Of a stretch of DNA of 64,000 nt, positions 18,499-31,894 are shown one piece after another (within the stretch, counting starts at the first letter, position 1; every line of letters starts with the position of its first letter). Position numbers and translations under genes: made by a program. Source of the DNA: Eonycteris spelaea. Its lineage: Eukaryota > Chordata > Mammalia > Chiroptera > Pteropodidae. A model generated the notes under the pieces. The model was not told the origin of the DNA. It saw nothing but the letters and a program-made list of their open reading frames with translations, and searched no databases. Where the stretch lies: assembly GCA_003508835.1 (NCBI GenBank), contig PUFA01000289.1, forward strand, positions 930,001 through 994,000, read 5' to 3'.

Positions 18499-20920
18499 AG
18501 CTGAGGGTCTTTTTGCTGACATTGAGTAGGTAGGATTGACTAGAAAGTAGTTTTGTAGTGTAGAAGAAGACCTAAAGGAGATTATTGCCCAGATACTAGG
18601 AGACACCGGCGTCCATATTTTAGAGAGTAGACTCCATTGTCATTGTAAAATTATCACAACTGGATTGAGAGTGGCAGGTGGTGAGGCAGGAGTATTGTGT
18701 ACATATCTGAGCATAAGAATTGCTCCCTGGAACAGAGCAGGATGCCTCCGTATATCTTAACAGAAAATGAGCCTACTTAGGCCATCTTCATTTTGTGGGT
18801 TGCATTTTCCATGAGTGTGTTACTTCTCAGGTTCATACTCTGCCAAGGTTTTATTTTGAGAAGAAATATTGCTTTCCTCTTATGAAATTAAAAAAAAATT
18901 ATAATAATTACTTTAAAAAACCCCAAAGCACAGGGTGATCCTCAGGTTAGCATTTGAAAACATTTCCACAGATATTATTATTTATCAGGAGTTTCCCTGA
19001 CTCTTTAATATGGCTCATGTTTCATGTTTATTTATTTTCATAAATTCAAACCATCCAAGAAGGGCTGATATTTCGAGTTTTGTACTGCAGTCGATGTGAC
19101 AGCAATAACTCTGCCTGTAGGTTACTGCTGCTAAACAGCTATAGCAATATGAGTTTGTCTCAAAAGCCATTAAGCATTTATGTTAGTGTTTAGCAAAATC
19201 ACCTGAATTTAGCTCACATTAAATGAAAGTGCTTTCCTGGGCACTTAAGGAGGCACTGTGAAACATCTTGGTTATATACAAGGCAAAACCAGGGTGACTT
19301 CTCAGCAATAATAGGGACCATGTTGAGCTTCCCTTTTTATTCACTTTGGTGAATTATCCATCACAGCTCTTTGCACTCTGACCATTTTGGTGCTCACCAA
19401 TGTGGTGATGTTTCACCAGGAAAAGTAAAACGCATGAAATGGATGGATGATGAGTATAATACGACTGGCAAATGGAATCTTTTCAAAAATGGAGCAAACG
19501 GTAATGCCAGTGCTCTGAAACTGCCTTAATATACAATAGGGAAGCTTTGTCTCCTTTCAAGCAATAGAGTCAACCCCACCATCTCTCTGCAGGCAATGCT
19601 GCCATTTATGAGGTCGCTTCACACAATAGGATTCATGACAAGAGGTCATTTGTTTAAAATGGTGAAAAAAAAAAATTAGACTGTGCAGCTTGTTCCTGGA
19701 ATAAAAGTGGCCCAGTTTCTCTATCTTTCTGCCATTGTTTTTAGTTAATATTGCAGACGACCTTATTTTTAAAAAATGCCTCCACATTCACATGAGTTCT
19801 CTCACTTTACTTTCTGTCACACTCCCTCCGCACACCCTTAAAAAAAAAAAACTTTCTCTCATCTCTTATTATTTATTTAGCTCCTTTCTCTGTGTTCTTT
19901 CCTTGCTTTACCTGTGGCCTCTCTACTCCTGGCTTTCTAGCACTTGCAATTAAGTGCAGAGAGCAGGCAGTTCTTTGAAAGAAAGTGATTCTCAAGGAGA
20001 ATTTCATCAGCCACAAAATGACATCAAAAGACAGGAGATCTTCAGCCAGCATTTTAGAAATGCTTGACAGTTAGATGATCTGTCATGTGTGCAGAAGTGT
20101 TTTTTTTTTTTTTTCCCACTGAGATTAAACTAGGCAAGAACTAGACAATGCCCTCCCCTGCTATTACTGACTTCCCTAAACTCTACTAGTTTAATCTCTC
20201 CTATTGCCTGGCTCTTGGAAGCTGATTACCTTTAGCCAGATCTCCCTTATGGGCAGGAAAAAATGGAACAAACCCCTTTGATTGAAGTATCATGTGCACA
20301 TAGAACTAAGGGTTTGGCTTCTTGACTTCTTAAAGGATTAACTTTACCAGGTTATCAAAGCAAGATAGGTGATGGGGCAAAAAGAAAATCGTCTTATAAA
20401 AGCCCGCCAGCCCTTCATGATCTTGGTTCCACTTAATTCTAATATTTTCAGGAGATGACTATGTTATTATCAAATTTACAGAAATATTATATTCTTATTG
20501 AATCTTTTTCCTAAAAAGAAAGCTTTCTATATAATCACCTGTTACTTCCAAAGGACTCTCGTGCTTTTTAGACAGGGAGGTGTCAAATCACCTGGCCTAT
20601 ATTTTTTAAAAAGTAAATGTCCTGCTGTGGTTGAGGTTCATTTTAAAATGTGAAGTTGGCACTCTGAGAGGCCTACCTTCTGCCACTCCGTATAAGGTAT
20701 GGTTTTGCCGTGATTCTTAATGAAATGTTCTATAGTATTTTATAGAAGGAATGGCTGTGTGCTTACATGCAGGAGGAATTAAATTGCCGGGTGAGTTGGC
20801 AAAACATACCACCATTTTGAAATTTTATATTTTATATTTGCGGGTCAGTGTTTTGATTTAAAAAAAAAAAAGATACGTTGGCCTTACAATCTAATATCTT
20901 CTCGTGGAATAAAAACTGAT

Positions 20921-23900
20921 GATAATCTTGCATCTTCAAGAATCTGATGACTGAGCTTTGTAGGAATGCATACTACAGGTGGGTCAGGCCTGGTTAGTTC
21001 CATCCAGTTGGAGTAAGCTATTTAATTGAGGGCTGAAGAGCAGGATCATTTATCTTGATCTGTTATTATTATCAGAAAAATATTGCCTAAGTATATTCAA
21101 CAGCTGATCGGTAAATCAGAAAATAGACCTTGACAAATGGAATATGTGGAATAGATGAAAATACGTAAATCCTTTTATGCTCTGCCAAGGGGAAAAAATA
21201 AAATAAAACAAGCAAAACTTACTTTTAAATTTTAAATATTCATTGCAGAATCTAAACTATATGAAACCTATTTCTATTTAATTCTCTTAACATATGACAA
21301 TCTAAGTCTTAAAAGCAGTACATTCCATAAAAAATGTTGTCAGAAACCTTTGCTGAAAATTTTATCTTCTACAGCTAAGAGAAAGAAATAAAATTGCTTT
21401 AGGAATATTTGATCCTGATCACTTGGGTCTGAAGAGGAATTCTACTCTCCTCTCCCCTACACACCCTTCCCAATATGCACACATTTAATTGTGAGAGTCC
21501 AACATTTTCCACAGATATTAAACCAAGCAGGGAAACTCCTTGTAAAAACACAAACAAGTTGTAGTGTAAATAGTTATATTAGTTATTTTCCATGTGATTA
21601 AAATATAAGATTTTGCTATTTCTTTTGGCACTTAAACAGTCCTTTCACTGTCTGAAATGATTAACTTTGACCCATTTTCATGGTCAGTGAAGCTGAAATG
21701 GAAGGCCTCTGTTTATATATAGACTTCTATATATCTAACTTTTGACTCTGTGGGACCAATGGCCAGTATATTCTAATGAAAAAATTTCCCAATCCTTACC
21801 TAGCATTAAACTGTTCACCTTGCCATGTCTATCTTGCAACAACTGACTTGCACTGCCTGTTTTCTGCATGATTGGTCTCCAAAGACTATTACCAATGATG
21901 AGAATTGATCTGTGTCAGTGTTTATAAAATGGACTCAAAGCACACACACATTCACATGCACTTCATCTTACAGTTCTAGATCAACCCAGGAAGACAAAAC
22001 CATGCACATCCATTTTCTCTGAAAGGTCTAAGTGGTGGGAAAAAAGTTAGCCTGATGGATTTTTTAATAAGAATTTGAAATTATTTAATTCTTTTCTGTG
22101 TTCTTTCTCACCTTTCCCACCTATTTTTTTTTTTCTTTCAAATGTCAGTGGAATGGAGGGTGAAAGGGGGAGAACTTTGGCTTTTTTGGACTCTTTGTAG
22201 GTGGATACCGAGTCGATACATTGTGATTTGTTTTTTATGAATTATTAAAAACCAGAGCAAATCTGCCTCCCTTAACGTAAAACCAAACCCAAACCCAGAC
22301 TTTGTTGGAGTTTGCCTGTTGACAATGGTTGTTGTGCTTCTTGTTGTCTTGGGTTTCATATATTGACAGTAGTTTCTGAAGTATCTCACATGGTTTTATG
22401 GTCTGATTGTGACAGGGAATAAATAAGAAATGAAGAGTGACCTACTTTCTCACTATGGGTAAAGAGTATGTGATATGTATGTGACTGTGTAGAAGGCTGT
22501 GTTTTCATTTGATACTGGTTTCTTCTAACAATGACCTTCATTTCTGTCTGAGGATACTAGTTGTATATGTATTCAGCAAGTTTTTTTGAGCTATAGATTC
22601 AGTGAAGGGGAAAAAAGCATTTTCTGGGGACATTAGGTGAATAGAACAGTGTTAAATATCCTTGTTTATTTGTCAAAATTCTTACTCAGTTTAATTATTA
22701 CCCAAGAGAGAAGGTAAAAGTTCTTTTTGTCTACATGGTAGCCAACTTTAATATCTGAAACTCCTTAGTGAATTAAAAAATATATAATTTTGTCACTTGA
22801 TAAAGAGGTCATTGAAACTATGTTAGTTTAGCTGGAAGTGTCTGAACAATGTCAAAAATGGCCCTTCCATTTTTAATAAAACATTTTACTTAACTAATTA
22901 ACTATTAGAAAATCTAAAAGATGAACATACTTATTCTTTTTAGTTAGCACAATTTATTTTTTTTATAAGGAAAATAGAAATCAAAAGCCTTTTGTTATCT
23001 CTGGCATAGCTTCTACTCTAATTTAAGCCATGGATCTTTACTCTCTTAACAAAGTAAGTGTAAAATGGTCAAGTAAATGTACCTGAAAAGACCCACAATA
23101 TTAAGAAAGGAAATTGTGTTCCAAAGATTGTTCATGGAGAGAAAGGGTCAGAGGAGTTATATGTAGATGCCAGGTATCCATAAAAGATACCAAATATTTG
23201 GGTAATTTTGATTCGGTTTGTCATGAGAAGAAAAGGTCTTGAAAACTTCTTATACCTAGCTACTTATATAACAACCAGCCTAGAAGGATGATTCTGTTTG
23301 CTTATAACTATACTGGGTCATACCAGTAGCAGGTTTTGACATTACCAATTCAAGAATGGTGTTTGGCACTTGTAATGTGGCTTTCCACCAAGGGTTTTGA
23401 AAGGTGTGCCTGGAAGACATTTGCAAAGAGCGAAGCACACTGAAAATTCATCATTTCAGATCACTTCATGTTGAGGACCACTGTGCATGGCAAGTCATCT
23501 TTTTCAGTTCCAGACTGAATTCCATCTGCTCAACCTTTTAGATCACCGTGTTCTGACTTAGCTACTGAAAAAAGCTGTAGAAATGTACATTGCTCAAACA
23601 CGAAATGTGATGACCGCGTACAAGAGAGTTAAATGCTCCTTCGGAATTTCCCACCCTCTCTGTGACATATATATTATATGTCACTTTGAAGACATGCTCA
23701 TTTTGCTATGAAACCCAACATAAAATAAGTTCTAAACGCAATTTAGACAATTAAAGTTTTACTCCATGGAGGAGGTGGCTTCACTTTCTTGTTACTGAGC
23801 TCCTGCTACTATCGCTCCTGGATCTTGTCTGGAATCTTTCTGTCGACTCAATAGTCCAGACTGTTTGTAACTTGAAACAAGTGCAATGTATTATTCATTT

Positions 23901-24190
23901 AAAAAAACTCTCCACACTCTGCTAGAAAAGTGTCTCAGACATAATTTGCCTTCCATTAACACTTTTACATTTACTCTGATGAAAGTATTGCTATGAACAA
24001 TTATATACAAAATCAATTTTATAACCCAAATATATCTTACGTAATAGTAATATTAAGCTATTTCTTTTATTTAAAAAAAATTCTGAAAAGCAATATCAGC
24101 ATATTGCAAACTTGGATTTGATGTAAATCAAGCTCTAAGAAGATTGTTCTGAACATCTAGTTTAATTTTTTAGCTATATCTTAAGAAGTA
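20921..24190. other. intergenic or distal 3' UTR, no gene seen
   Basis: No coding exon, RNA gene or recognisable dispersed repeat was seen. A-rich runs and further AATAAA hexamers occur (for example near 21209 and 22420). Part of it may belong to a long MAPK10 3' UTR. Confidence 0.6.
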
Positions 24191-24194
24191 CACT

Positions 24195-24335
24195 CATTCA
24201 CTTCAAAAAACATTTATTGAACACATACCTATGTTCCCTAGGTAGTAGATAATACAGCATAGTCCTTATCTTTAAACTTCAGAATAAATAAATCAGCTTA
24301 AAAATAAGTGGCAAATGAATATCTTTATTTCACTT
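24195..24335 (-). mobile_element. L2 LINE 3' end, antisense
   Basis: CAAAAAACATTTATTGAACA followed by a decayed 'cctatgtgccaggcactg... gatacagcagtg' equivalent is the reverse of the L2 tail. The copy is short and old. Confidence 0.6.
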
Positions 24336-25104
24336 ATTTACTTTCTTTTAAAATAATGATGTGTTCAAATCAGTGATGTGACTTGAATGAGTCTATTTTT
24401 ATTATCCTTAAATCGAAATAAGAAATCTGCTGCTTTCAATATTATCATTTTGCTATTATATGTAAGTGCACTTAATGAATTGGCATAAGACAATTTTTAA
24501 TATAAGTATTTTAAAAAAAGGATATTTTCCATGACAGAGGAGATGAAATTTTTACAATTTATTTTTAAATAGCATGAAGATGAAAATACAAGTAGGCCTG
24601 CATTAACTCAATGAGGAAAATATATGTTTTCTTTTTTTTTAATTAAGAGTAGACTGCTATCTTTGGTTTGTTTTAAAAAAATGTCAGTCCCAGATAAAGG
24701 AAATATAATGATTATTGAGACCTTTGTCGTTGATCTAACTATTTGTATTCTAGAAAAATAGAGGAAAAGCTTAGCAGCTAAAAAAAAAACTCATCGGATT
24801 TTTCTTTTCTGCTTACATAAAGTTTAACTTTCATACATGTTTCCTTGGGGCTATCGGGCCTGGATACTGCATTTGAGGCTCATATATCTGGTTCACAATT
24901 CTCAGATCAGCAAATGACATCAAGTGGATATTGAGTCTCTGCTGTGACATTCTTCTATGATTTTTAAAAATTTTCAAATTTATTTAGTCTGTGTGTGGTG
25001 GTTGGAGCTAAAAACGTAAGGTAGAATGTAGTAATTTATTAGTTTCTGTTAAGTTTTAACTTAACATCTTGAATATCTGAGTCAGAAATTTGACATTGAG
25101 TTGT

Positions 25105-27960
25105 GAAAATTCATTTATTGATTCATGCCACAAATATTGATCGAGCACTTCAATCTTTTGATGACTGTTATAGGCACACATAGTGTGATGAATGCAGGCA
25201 TTCTTCCTGCCTTTGTGTATTCTACAGTCTAATGTGAGAGTAAGGTAGTGGGAAGCACTCAGAAGACAAATAAAGCAGATTAAAAGGATAAGACATGATA
25301 AAGGGTGCTATTTAGACCAGACAGTAAGGAAAAGGTGATATATGAGCAGAGACCAAATCAAGTAAGGGAGTGGGCCTTATTAGTGTCTGGAGATGAGCAT
25401 TCAGACTGAGAGAAAAGTGCAAAGGCCCAGGAGTAAGAGATTACTTGTATTTAGAAATAAATGGTAAAAAGTCTTATACATAATGCAGAACAAACAAGAG
25501 AAAGTGTGATAGTAAATGAAATTGGAGAGAGAGGCAGGGGTCAGAGTATGTCAAGATCTTGAGATTTTGTTGTACATATGGGAAGATGTTGGATAGATGT
25601 GAGCAGGAAAATGATATAATCTAAAGTTTCTTTTAAAAAGAATCCCTCTGCTGAGTGGAGAGGAGGTTAGGAAGAAAGATAAGAATGGAAACAAAAGTCC
25701 ATTGTAGGATGTAACAGTCTAGAAAGATGTAATGGGGCTTAGACTAGGAAGTAGAAGTGCTGAGAAGGGTAAATTAAGGATGTATTGTGAAGGACAAATC
25801 TGCCAATGGATTGATATGTGAAAGGAAAGAAAAAGATCAGAAATGACTCCAGATTTTTAAAAAATATGTAAATCATGAGGTAAATGATGATGCAGTTGAC
25901 TGAGATAGTGAACAATGGGTTAGGAGCTAATTTGGGGAGAAAATCATGTTTTTCATGTAAACGTCAGTTGGAGATATTTAGTAGATATACAAGTGAAGTA
26001 GCAGGAGTATCTAATCTACTAGGCTGGAGTTAAGGGAAGAAGTTGGGTTGAAAATATGAGAGTTATTAGCTTATGAGTGTTATTTAAAAGGGTAAGACTT
26101 TATGAGAGCATCAAAGGAGTGAGGTAGATGGAGAAGTCCAAAAAGGGGGCACCTCTCACTCCAACATATAGAATCAGAAAACAGGAGGGTCTTCTAAGGG
26201 ATTTCTGGGGAGGAAGAGAAAAGACCAGGAGAGAGTGCTGTCCTAGAAGCCAAGTAAATAAGGTATATCCAAAATGAGGGGATGGACAACTGAGACAATA
26301 CCACTGCACGGCTGTGGAAGATGGGGACTGAAAAGGGACCATGGACTTGATTTTGTGTAGGTTGTTTCTGTCCTCCACTAGAGCACATCGTCTGCAGTAT
26401 TGAGCAAGAAAGCATAACTCAAGTGCATTTAAGGGAATGTGAGAGGTGAGGAATTAGAAAAAAAGTACAGAAAAATCTTTTTTAAAATGTGAAGCTGAAG
26501 AATGATGCGGAAATTCGGAATAAATGAACTGAAGAAAAGAGTTTTGAAGAGCTATTACAGCATGGGTATATGTTGATGGAATTAATATAGAAAGAAAAAT
26601 TGCTAACGTAAGAGAGAGAGAATATTTATTTGAAAGAGCAATGCATTAGAGAAGTCCAGAAGGACAGGCTCCAGTATGTGAGCAGAGCAGTTGGCCTGAC
26701 TGGAACAGGCTGCCCAGTCATCGTAGCAGGAGGTAAGGAGGTTTGTACAGAACAGATGTAGGTAGTTTTTTTAGATATGATGATGGAACATAGGATGTAC
26801 TTTTCTGGTATTTCTTTTCTCAGCATAGAAAGAGAGTAAGGTTATCTAATGAGAATGAGGAGGGGAAGGGTTTTTGTAGGTTTCGACATTGGAAAATGTG
26901 AAGAAAAGTTACTGAACAGTGATGAGTCATGTGAACCATATTTACATAAATACAAGGCTAGACAAGTCACCATGGTAGTCTTTTGCTTCCCAGCCATAGT
27001 TAGCTTGTAGGTGCAGGATAAGAATAAATAAAAATTGAATTTAGCCAGAGTTGAGTTCTTTTTTTCTGCTCAGATGAGTACAGTTGAGGAAGAGAAGATG
27101 AAGGGATTTGAAAATGAAACAAAATATCGTAACAAAGAACCACAGGAGCTAAGCTGTCAAGGAGAGAAGCAATGACAAGCAGTGAAAACTTAACAGAGTC
27201 AATGGCTTGGAAATGCTTTGGAGTATCTGAGAGTTGGTGGAATGATGGTGCTAATGGCAGTAACTTAGAGAGAAGAGGTGATGATCAGAGCGTGGATGCT
27301 TGAAATAGAAATTTTGGTGATGGTGCAGTTATTGGTAATGACACAGTATAAGGCAAACTGTGGGCATGGTGGCTGACGTTCGGACATGGGGAGAACAAGA
27401 TTTTCAGAAGTGAGCAGGTTAAGGAGCTGAGCGGCCAAGTTGGTGGATGGTGGATAAGTAGTGGTGGGGGAAAACAGTTGTTAGGTTCTAAAATATTTAG
27501 TCATGTGACATGTGCTTCCAGAGGGTGGGCATTAGGGAGGAGGGAGGAGCAAAATTTTGGAAGTTTCAGCAAAGAGCAAAGCAAAACCTACTTCTCCTTC
27601 AGGTTAACTATATGGAGGTTGTTGGAAAAAAGAATAGTCATCCTTGAGAGAGCTGCAAGGAGAGTGGTGTCACTAGGAGGTAACTGTGTCTTAGAGAAGA
27701 AGATTTAGGGGAGGATGATGAGAGATATAAGATCTAGAAGGTATAAAGAGAAAGTTGGAGGGGTGGAGAGATCAGAGTTCGAAGGAAATGAGGGAATATG
27801 CTGAGAAATGTGGAGATAAGCACATAGATGATGGCAAATGACTTGGGAATTTGGACTATTTTGGCAGTAGGTACTCAAGGATGAAGGCATTATGGCACAA
27901 CCCTGGGGATTATTTCGGTGTGGTACATAATCAATTCTAATGAATCACGAGGAGGCAGGG
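25105..27960 (-). mobile_element. long L2 LINE remnant, antisense
   Basis: The order of diagnostic words follows the reverse complement of L2 over about 2.8 kb. It runs from a 3' end (TTCATTTATTGATTCATGCC), through GAGCAGAGACCAAATCAAGT, GTGCAAAGGCCCAGGAGTA, AATCCCTCTGCTGAGTGGAG, ATGACTCCAGATTTTT and AGAGTGCTGTCCTAGAAGCC, to a 5'-ward portion near 27900. All frames carry stops. The antisense short frames listed for 26100-26826 fall inside it and are decayed ORF2 pieces at best. It is unusually long for such an ancient element. Confidence 0.75.
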
Positions 27961-28599
27961 AATGTGTGCATTGAGAGGAGAGGGCTGGGATAAACACAGT
28001 GTTTTCACAAGAACAGGTAGCACACCGAGGGCCTCCCTCAGAGCAAAGACAACTTCACTCAAGGCAAGTGGTGTCAATTTGACTTCAAAAGTTCAGTACT
28101 CTCCTGTTACTGCTACTCTCTACAATGGGCTGAAGCAGCTACACACAGTCCATAAATAGAGAAAGTCGCTCAGTCCTGAACCTGAGTCACACATGGTGCA
28201 TTAAAAAACATACTACACACTTTTTATCAGCTAAAATTTCTGCTGTACGATCTACAATAATTTCAAGTTTTGACTGCCTGGGAAACTATTAGTTTTCGTC
28301 ACTTTGTAGTAAAAGGTCCTTAAGCTGGGAAGTCCTGACTTTCAACTCATTCCCCACCTGTAATTAAGACATAAAGAAAATAATAAAAAGACCTCTGGGA
28401 GCCACAGTTTTATCACTGTCTTCCTGTGGTTGGTGAGTTCAAACATGGCAAAATATGTCTAGCTCTGGCTGCTTTCTTTGAATAAAAGAGTAGAAACTAC
28501 CAGATCTAAGGGTGTTTTCAAGTTTCATAGTGTGAGGACAAGTTTTTATACACAATGCCACCTTGATGGCGCAGACTTGATAGGTCAATTTTATTTTAT
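27961..28599. other. intergenic, nothing recognised
   Basis: Unique-looking sequence between two L2 pieces. I see no exon, RNA gene or repeat that I can name. Confidence 0.5.
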
Positions 28600-28885
28600 T
28601 GAAAAAGTTCCCTAGGCCTTGCACCAAAGGCACTTTGCACATACGATTCCATGCACTAGGGAGGCCCTGACCCCAGACAGCCACCCTGATAACTTCCTTT
28701 TCATCCTTTAGGACTCACATCATACGCATAGCTCTGCCTTGACTTTCCCAGACTCATTTTTGTGATTTTTTAAATTACTTTCATAGTCCATCATAGTCCA
28801 TACCTGGTAATTAGTACTGTAAACTAGCCTAATGCTGGCTTGGCATGTGGAGGCCTTCAATAAATATTCATTAATGATGGTGCTG
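28600..28885 (+). mobile_element. L2 LINE 3' fragment, sense
   Basis: Text parallels the L2 3' end: GGCACTTTGCACATACGATT, TTTAGGACTCACATCATACG, CATGTGGAGGCCTTCAATAA and ATATTCATTAATGATGG. Intergenic, opposite in direction to the long copy just to its left. Confidence 0.75.
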
Positions 28886-29284
28886 ATGTGAGTCTAGATA
28901 TGTTCATTGGTCCACGTCCTTACACATCTTCATTATGTTTTACCCAACACTTTTAATACCCAACATCATCTTCAGTGTCCATAGGGAGAGAGTTAATGCA
29001 GGATAGTTACAGATTTTTTTAAAACACATTTTTGTCAGATCGTGGATATAATTGTATTATCTCAGAATAGAAAGGATGCTTTGGGTTGCCCCTTCCTTGC
29101 CGTCAATCTCTGGCAGATTATCTGGGCCAAGATAAAATTAGAGTACCTGGGTCAGGGACATAATTATATCCTCATCTGCTGGCCATGCTATTCTTTCACT
29201 GTTGGCCAAATTCCTGAGGCCAGAACCCTGTTAAGTTCTTTCAAAGATTAAATACTTTTCAATGAAAGTAATTTGAGGGCTGAC

Positions 29285-29580
29285 AGCTATCATTTATTGA
29301 GCATTTACTATATGCCAGGTTCCGTGCTAATCATAACTTATCTAACTAATTTCTCAAAACAAAACAAAACAAAACAAAACCAAAAAAAAAAAAAAAAAAA
29401 ACCCCAAAACATCCAATGAGGAAGAGACATTATAATTATGCCTATTTTACAGAAAAACAAATTAAGATTTACAAACACTACGCAACTTTTCTTTGTACAG
29501 CTACAAAGTGGCAGAGCTGAGACTTGAATTTAGGTCTCTGAATATAAAAGCTCATACATATTCTTTGCTGTGATGCTACT
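29285..29580 (-). mobile_element. MIR remnant, antisense, with internal A/C-rich insertion
   Basis: CATTTATTGAGCATTTACTA, CCTATTTTACAGAAAAACAA, AAGTGGCAGAGCTGAGACTT and TTTAGGTCTCTGAATATAAA follow the reversed MIR body. An (AAAAC)n and poly(A) stretch at 29357-29405 splits it. Confidence 0.7.
29357..29405. repeat. (AAAAC)n / poly(A) tract
   Basis: Five-base AAAAC units grade into a pure A run of about 18 bases and then CCCCAAAAC, inside a MIR copy. Confidence 0.9.
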
Positions 29581-29861
29581 CCGAGCAGGATGTAGCTTTG
29601 CAACGTAGGAACACTGGGATTTGTAGCTGGCATCACAGTCTTTAATACTCTGAATTTCTGAAGTGAGATAATTACTAACCTATCCTACAGGGAGTAATCT
29701 AATTTTTTTAAAGGGAGGTTCAGGCCTATGAATCAATAAAAATAGATCATAATAACATTCTTGGAGGTTTTAATCGTTTTATAATAAAATTACATACAGA
29801 AGCTACACTTTAGTTGTCCGGATGTCATAGGCGATTCTATTTTAAACGCTCTCTAAAGCAG

Positions 29862-30038
29862 CAGTCTCCAACCTTTCTGGAAGCAAGGACTGATGCGCCT
29901 ATGAGAATCTAATGCCTCAGGGTCTGAGGTGGAGCTGAGGTGCTGAGGTTAGGGCTGCAAATATAGATGAAGCTTCCCTCGCTCACTCACCTCCTGCTGT
30001 GCGGCCAGGTTCCTAACAGGCCAGGACCCCTGCTCTAA
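29862..30038 (-). mobile_element. non-autonomous DNA transposon fragment (probably hAT type)
   Basis: The copy starts GCAGCAGTCTCCAACCTTTC and contains ATGAGAATCTAATGCC, GTGGAGCTGAGGTGCTGAGG, CACCTCCTGCTGTGCGGCCA and GGTTCCTAACAGGCCAGGAC, ending CCCTGCTCTAAAG. This is a common mammal-wide DNA element that I recognise by text, although I am not certain of its family name. Strand is nominal. Confidence 0.65.
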
Positions 30039-30539
30039 AGGATACCGTGCCATAGAGCTCAACTGGTAAAACTAATATTATAGACTCAACACTTGTAAGC
30101 AAATCCTTTCGTCTGAGCTCATAATTTAAGAATCATTGTAGTTTCCTGAATAGTTTTAAAGATGTGTAATATAGGATGTAGCAAATGAACTCTCGATAAT
30201 ACCTAGCTACTTATTTCTAATTTATCCTTATGTGAATTTGCAGTTGATATTTTCTAGGCTTTTAGCTGAATTACAAGAAGAACTAATAGAAACCCAGATG
30301 GACAAGCTACTCATGGTATCCATTGATTGGAGGTCATCATGCCCAAATAAATAATTAAAATTAATAAAAGCATCCTTCGTAAATCAAATGCAAAATTTAT
30401 TGCCAACTCTCAGAGCTGGCATTCTATGGCATAAAGGGTAGAGGGGAGGGATTTAAGGTCAATAAAATACAATTCTGGCATCTTAAGAAGCTCCACTGAA
30501 CAACAGAGCTATCAATGGAGCAAAGTGGCAAGCACTGAG

Positions 30540-30660
30540 AGGCACATTACAGATCACCTTTAAGTATTTGTAGGAATTACCTCCACTTTACAGATGAAGA
30601 AACTGAGGCTCAGAGAGGTTAAGTGACTTGTCATTGCCGTGCATCTTGCCTGAAGCATGC
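30540..30660 (-). mobile_element. MIR core, antisense
   Basis: CTCCACTTTACAGATGAAGA followed by AACTGAGGCTCAGAGAGGTT and AAGTGACTTGTCA is the reversed MIR core and is the best-preserved MIR in the window. Confidence 0.85.
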
Positions 30661-30834
30661 TGAGATTCTTATTGTTGTCTGGCTCTCATTTTCCTGCAAT
30701 TTCCATTTCACCGTGCTGCTCCTTAAAGTGCTTCTTGTTTGGTAAAGAAAATAATCAGACGTGGGAAAGGCTAAAAGAGATATATGCAGATTGGGAGCAT
30801 TAAAGGTAACTTACTGCAGTGAGATCCTAGGAAG

Positions 30835-31160
30835 CTTCATAGGGGAGCCAACATTTGATTCAGTTCTTAAGAAAAGGGGGTTGGAGTGTGCCAGATTATA
30901 GGAAGGCAGTCAAAATGTACACAGCAGTAGAAAGTGGAAAGTTCCAGAGCAGAAATGGCATGGCAGGTGTGGTAGAAGTGGTAGGAGATGAGAATGAAAC
31001 TGCAGGTCAGAGTCTCATACACTGTGTGAAGGGCGTTATCCTGTGGGTGAGTGAGAGTTATCAAATGTATTAGCAAGGCTGAGGAATGGTCACATGGCAG
31101 CTGGCAAAGGATGAAAGTAGAGGAGAGATACTGGAACAAAGATGCTTTTATCAAAAGATG
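30835..31160 (-). mobile_element. probable L2 fragment, antisense
   Basis: GGAAGGCAGTCAAAATGTAC, AGTGGAAAGTTCCAGAGCAG and GAATGGTCACATGGCAGC parallel the antisense L2 interior, as in the 25-28 kb copy. Short open frames on both strands here are not genes. Confidence 0.5.
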
Positions 31161-31264
31161 AGGAGAAACTGGTAAAGCAGATTAATAAGGCAAGTCCGGG
31201 TGCAATAGACAGTACTTGGTGAGTGAATTTAAAAGTGAAGCAGAGAGCAGAGTAGAGAAAAAAA

Positions 31265-31495
31265 AATTAACATCTATGGCGTCCTTTCTGTATACTTGGT
31301 GCTGTGCTCAGCCTTAACACAAACTGCCTCACTGAAACCACACAAGTTTATAAGAGTAGTACTTTTAGTATTCTCATTCCACAGATGAAAAAAAAGTGAT
31401 GCATGGTAGATTCAGTAACAGCCAGAAAATTGTAGAAAATTTGAATGCAGGCTGTTTGACTGTATAATCTTTGTTTTCACTATTGCATTATAGGG
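31265..31495 (-). mobile_element. MIR remnant, antisense
   Basis: ACATCTATGGCGTCCTTTCT, TTGGTGCTGTGCTCAGCC, CATTCCACAGATGAAAAAAA and GCAGGCTGTTTGACTGTATA follow the reverse MIR layout. Confidence 0.6.
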
Positions 31496-31894
31496 TATCC
31501 TGGATGAGTCCAAAATTTTCGTTAACTAAGACAGGGACTGGGAAAAGATGAAAAGGCACAGAGAGAGAGAGCTATTGAGATACTTTTTTGCACATTTTCA
31601 GTCTGAATTGTTTATAAGGTGATCAAGTGGAAGTAGCTGGTTAAATAATTGGAAAGAGAGAGAGAAAAAAACTAAAGATAAAGAAGATATTGCTATGTAA
31701 ATTGTGGTTGATACAAAAGGACCATGTAAGCTTGCTCAGTGAAAGATGTCAACAAAAGTATCAGTGACAAGAATGAATGATGTCAGGACTGCACTCCCCT
31801 TTGAAAATAAATACACACAAACACAGAAACTTCAAACAATACAAATCCCATCAACTCAAGTAGTATTTATTTCTGATTATGCTTTTGTGATTTT

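Larger units (their letters stand above)
17596..20920 (+). other. MAPK10: MAPK10 3' UTR and proximal flank (end not fixed)
   Basis: Sequence directly after the JNK3alpha2 stop. It begins with a (CA)n tract and has no recognisable dispersed repeat. Candidate poly(A) hexamers AATAAA occur at 18493-18498, 19700-19705 and 20908-20913; which are used cannot be decided from sequence. Short open frames here (17642-18203 and others) are chance frames in non-coding DNA. Confidence 0.55.

Noticed and set aside
25105..27960. Purine-rich region with several antisense frames as a possible gene
   Set aside because: The word order matches antisense L2 throughout and all frames are broken.
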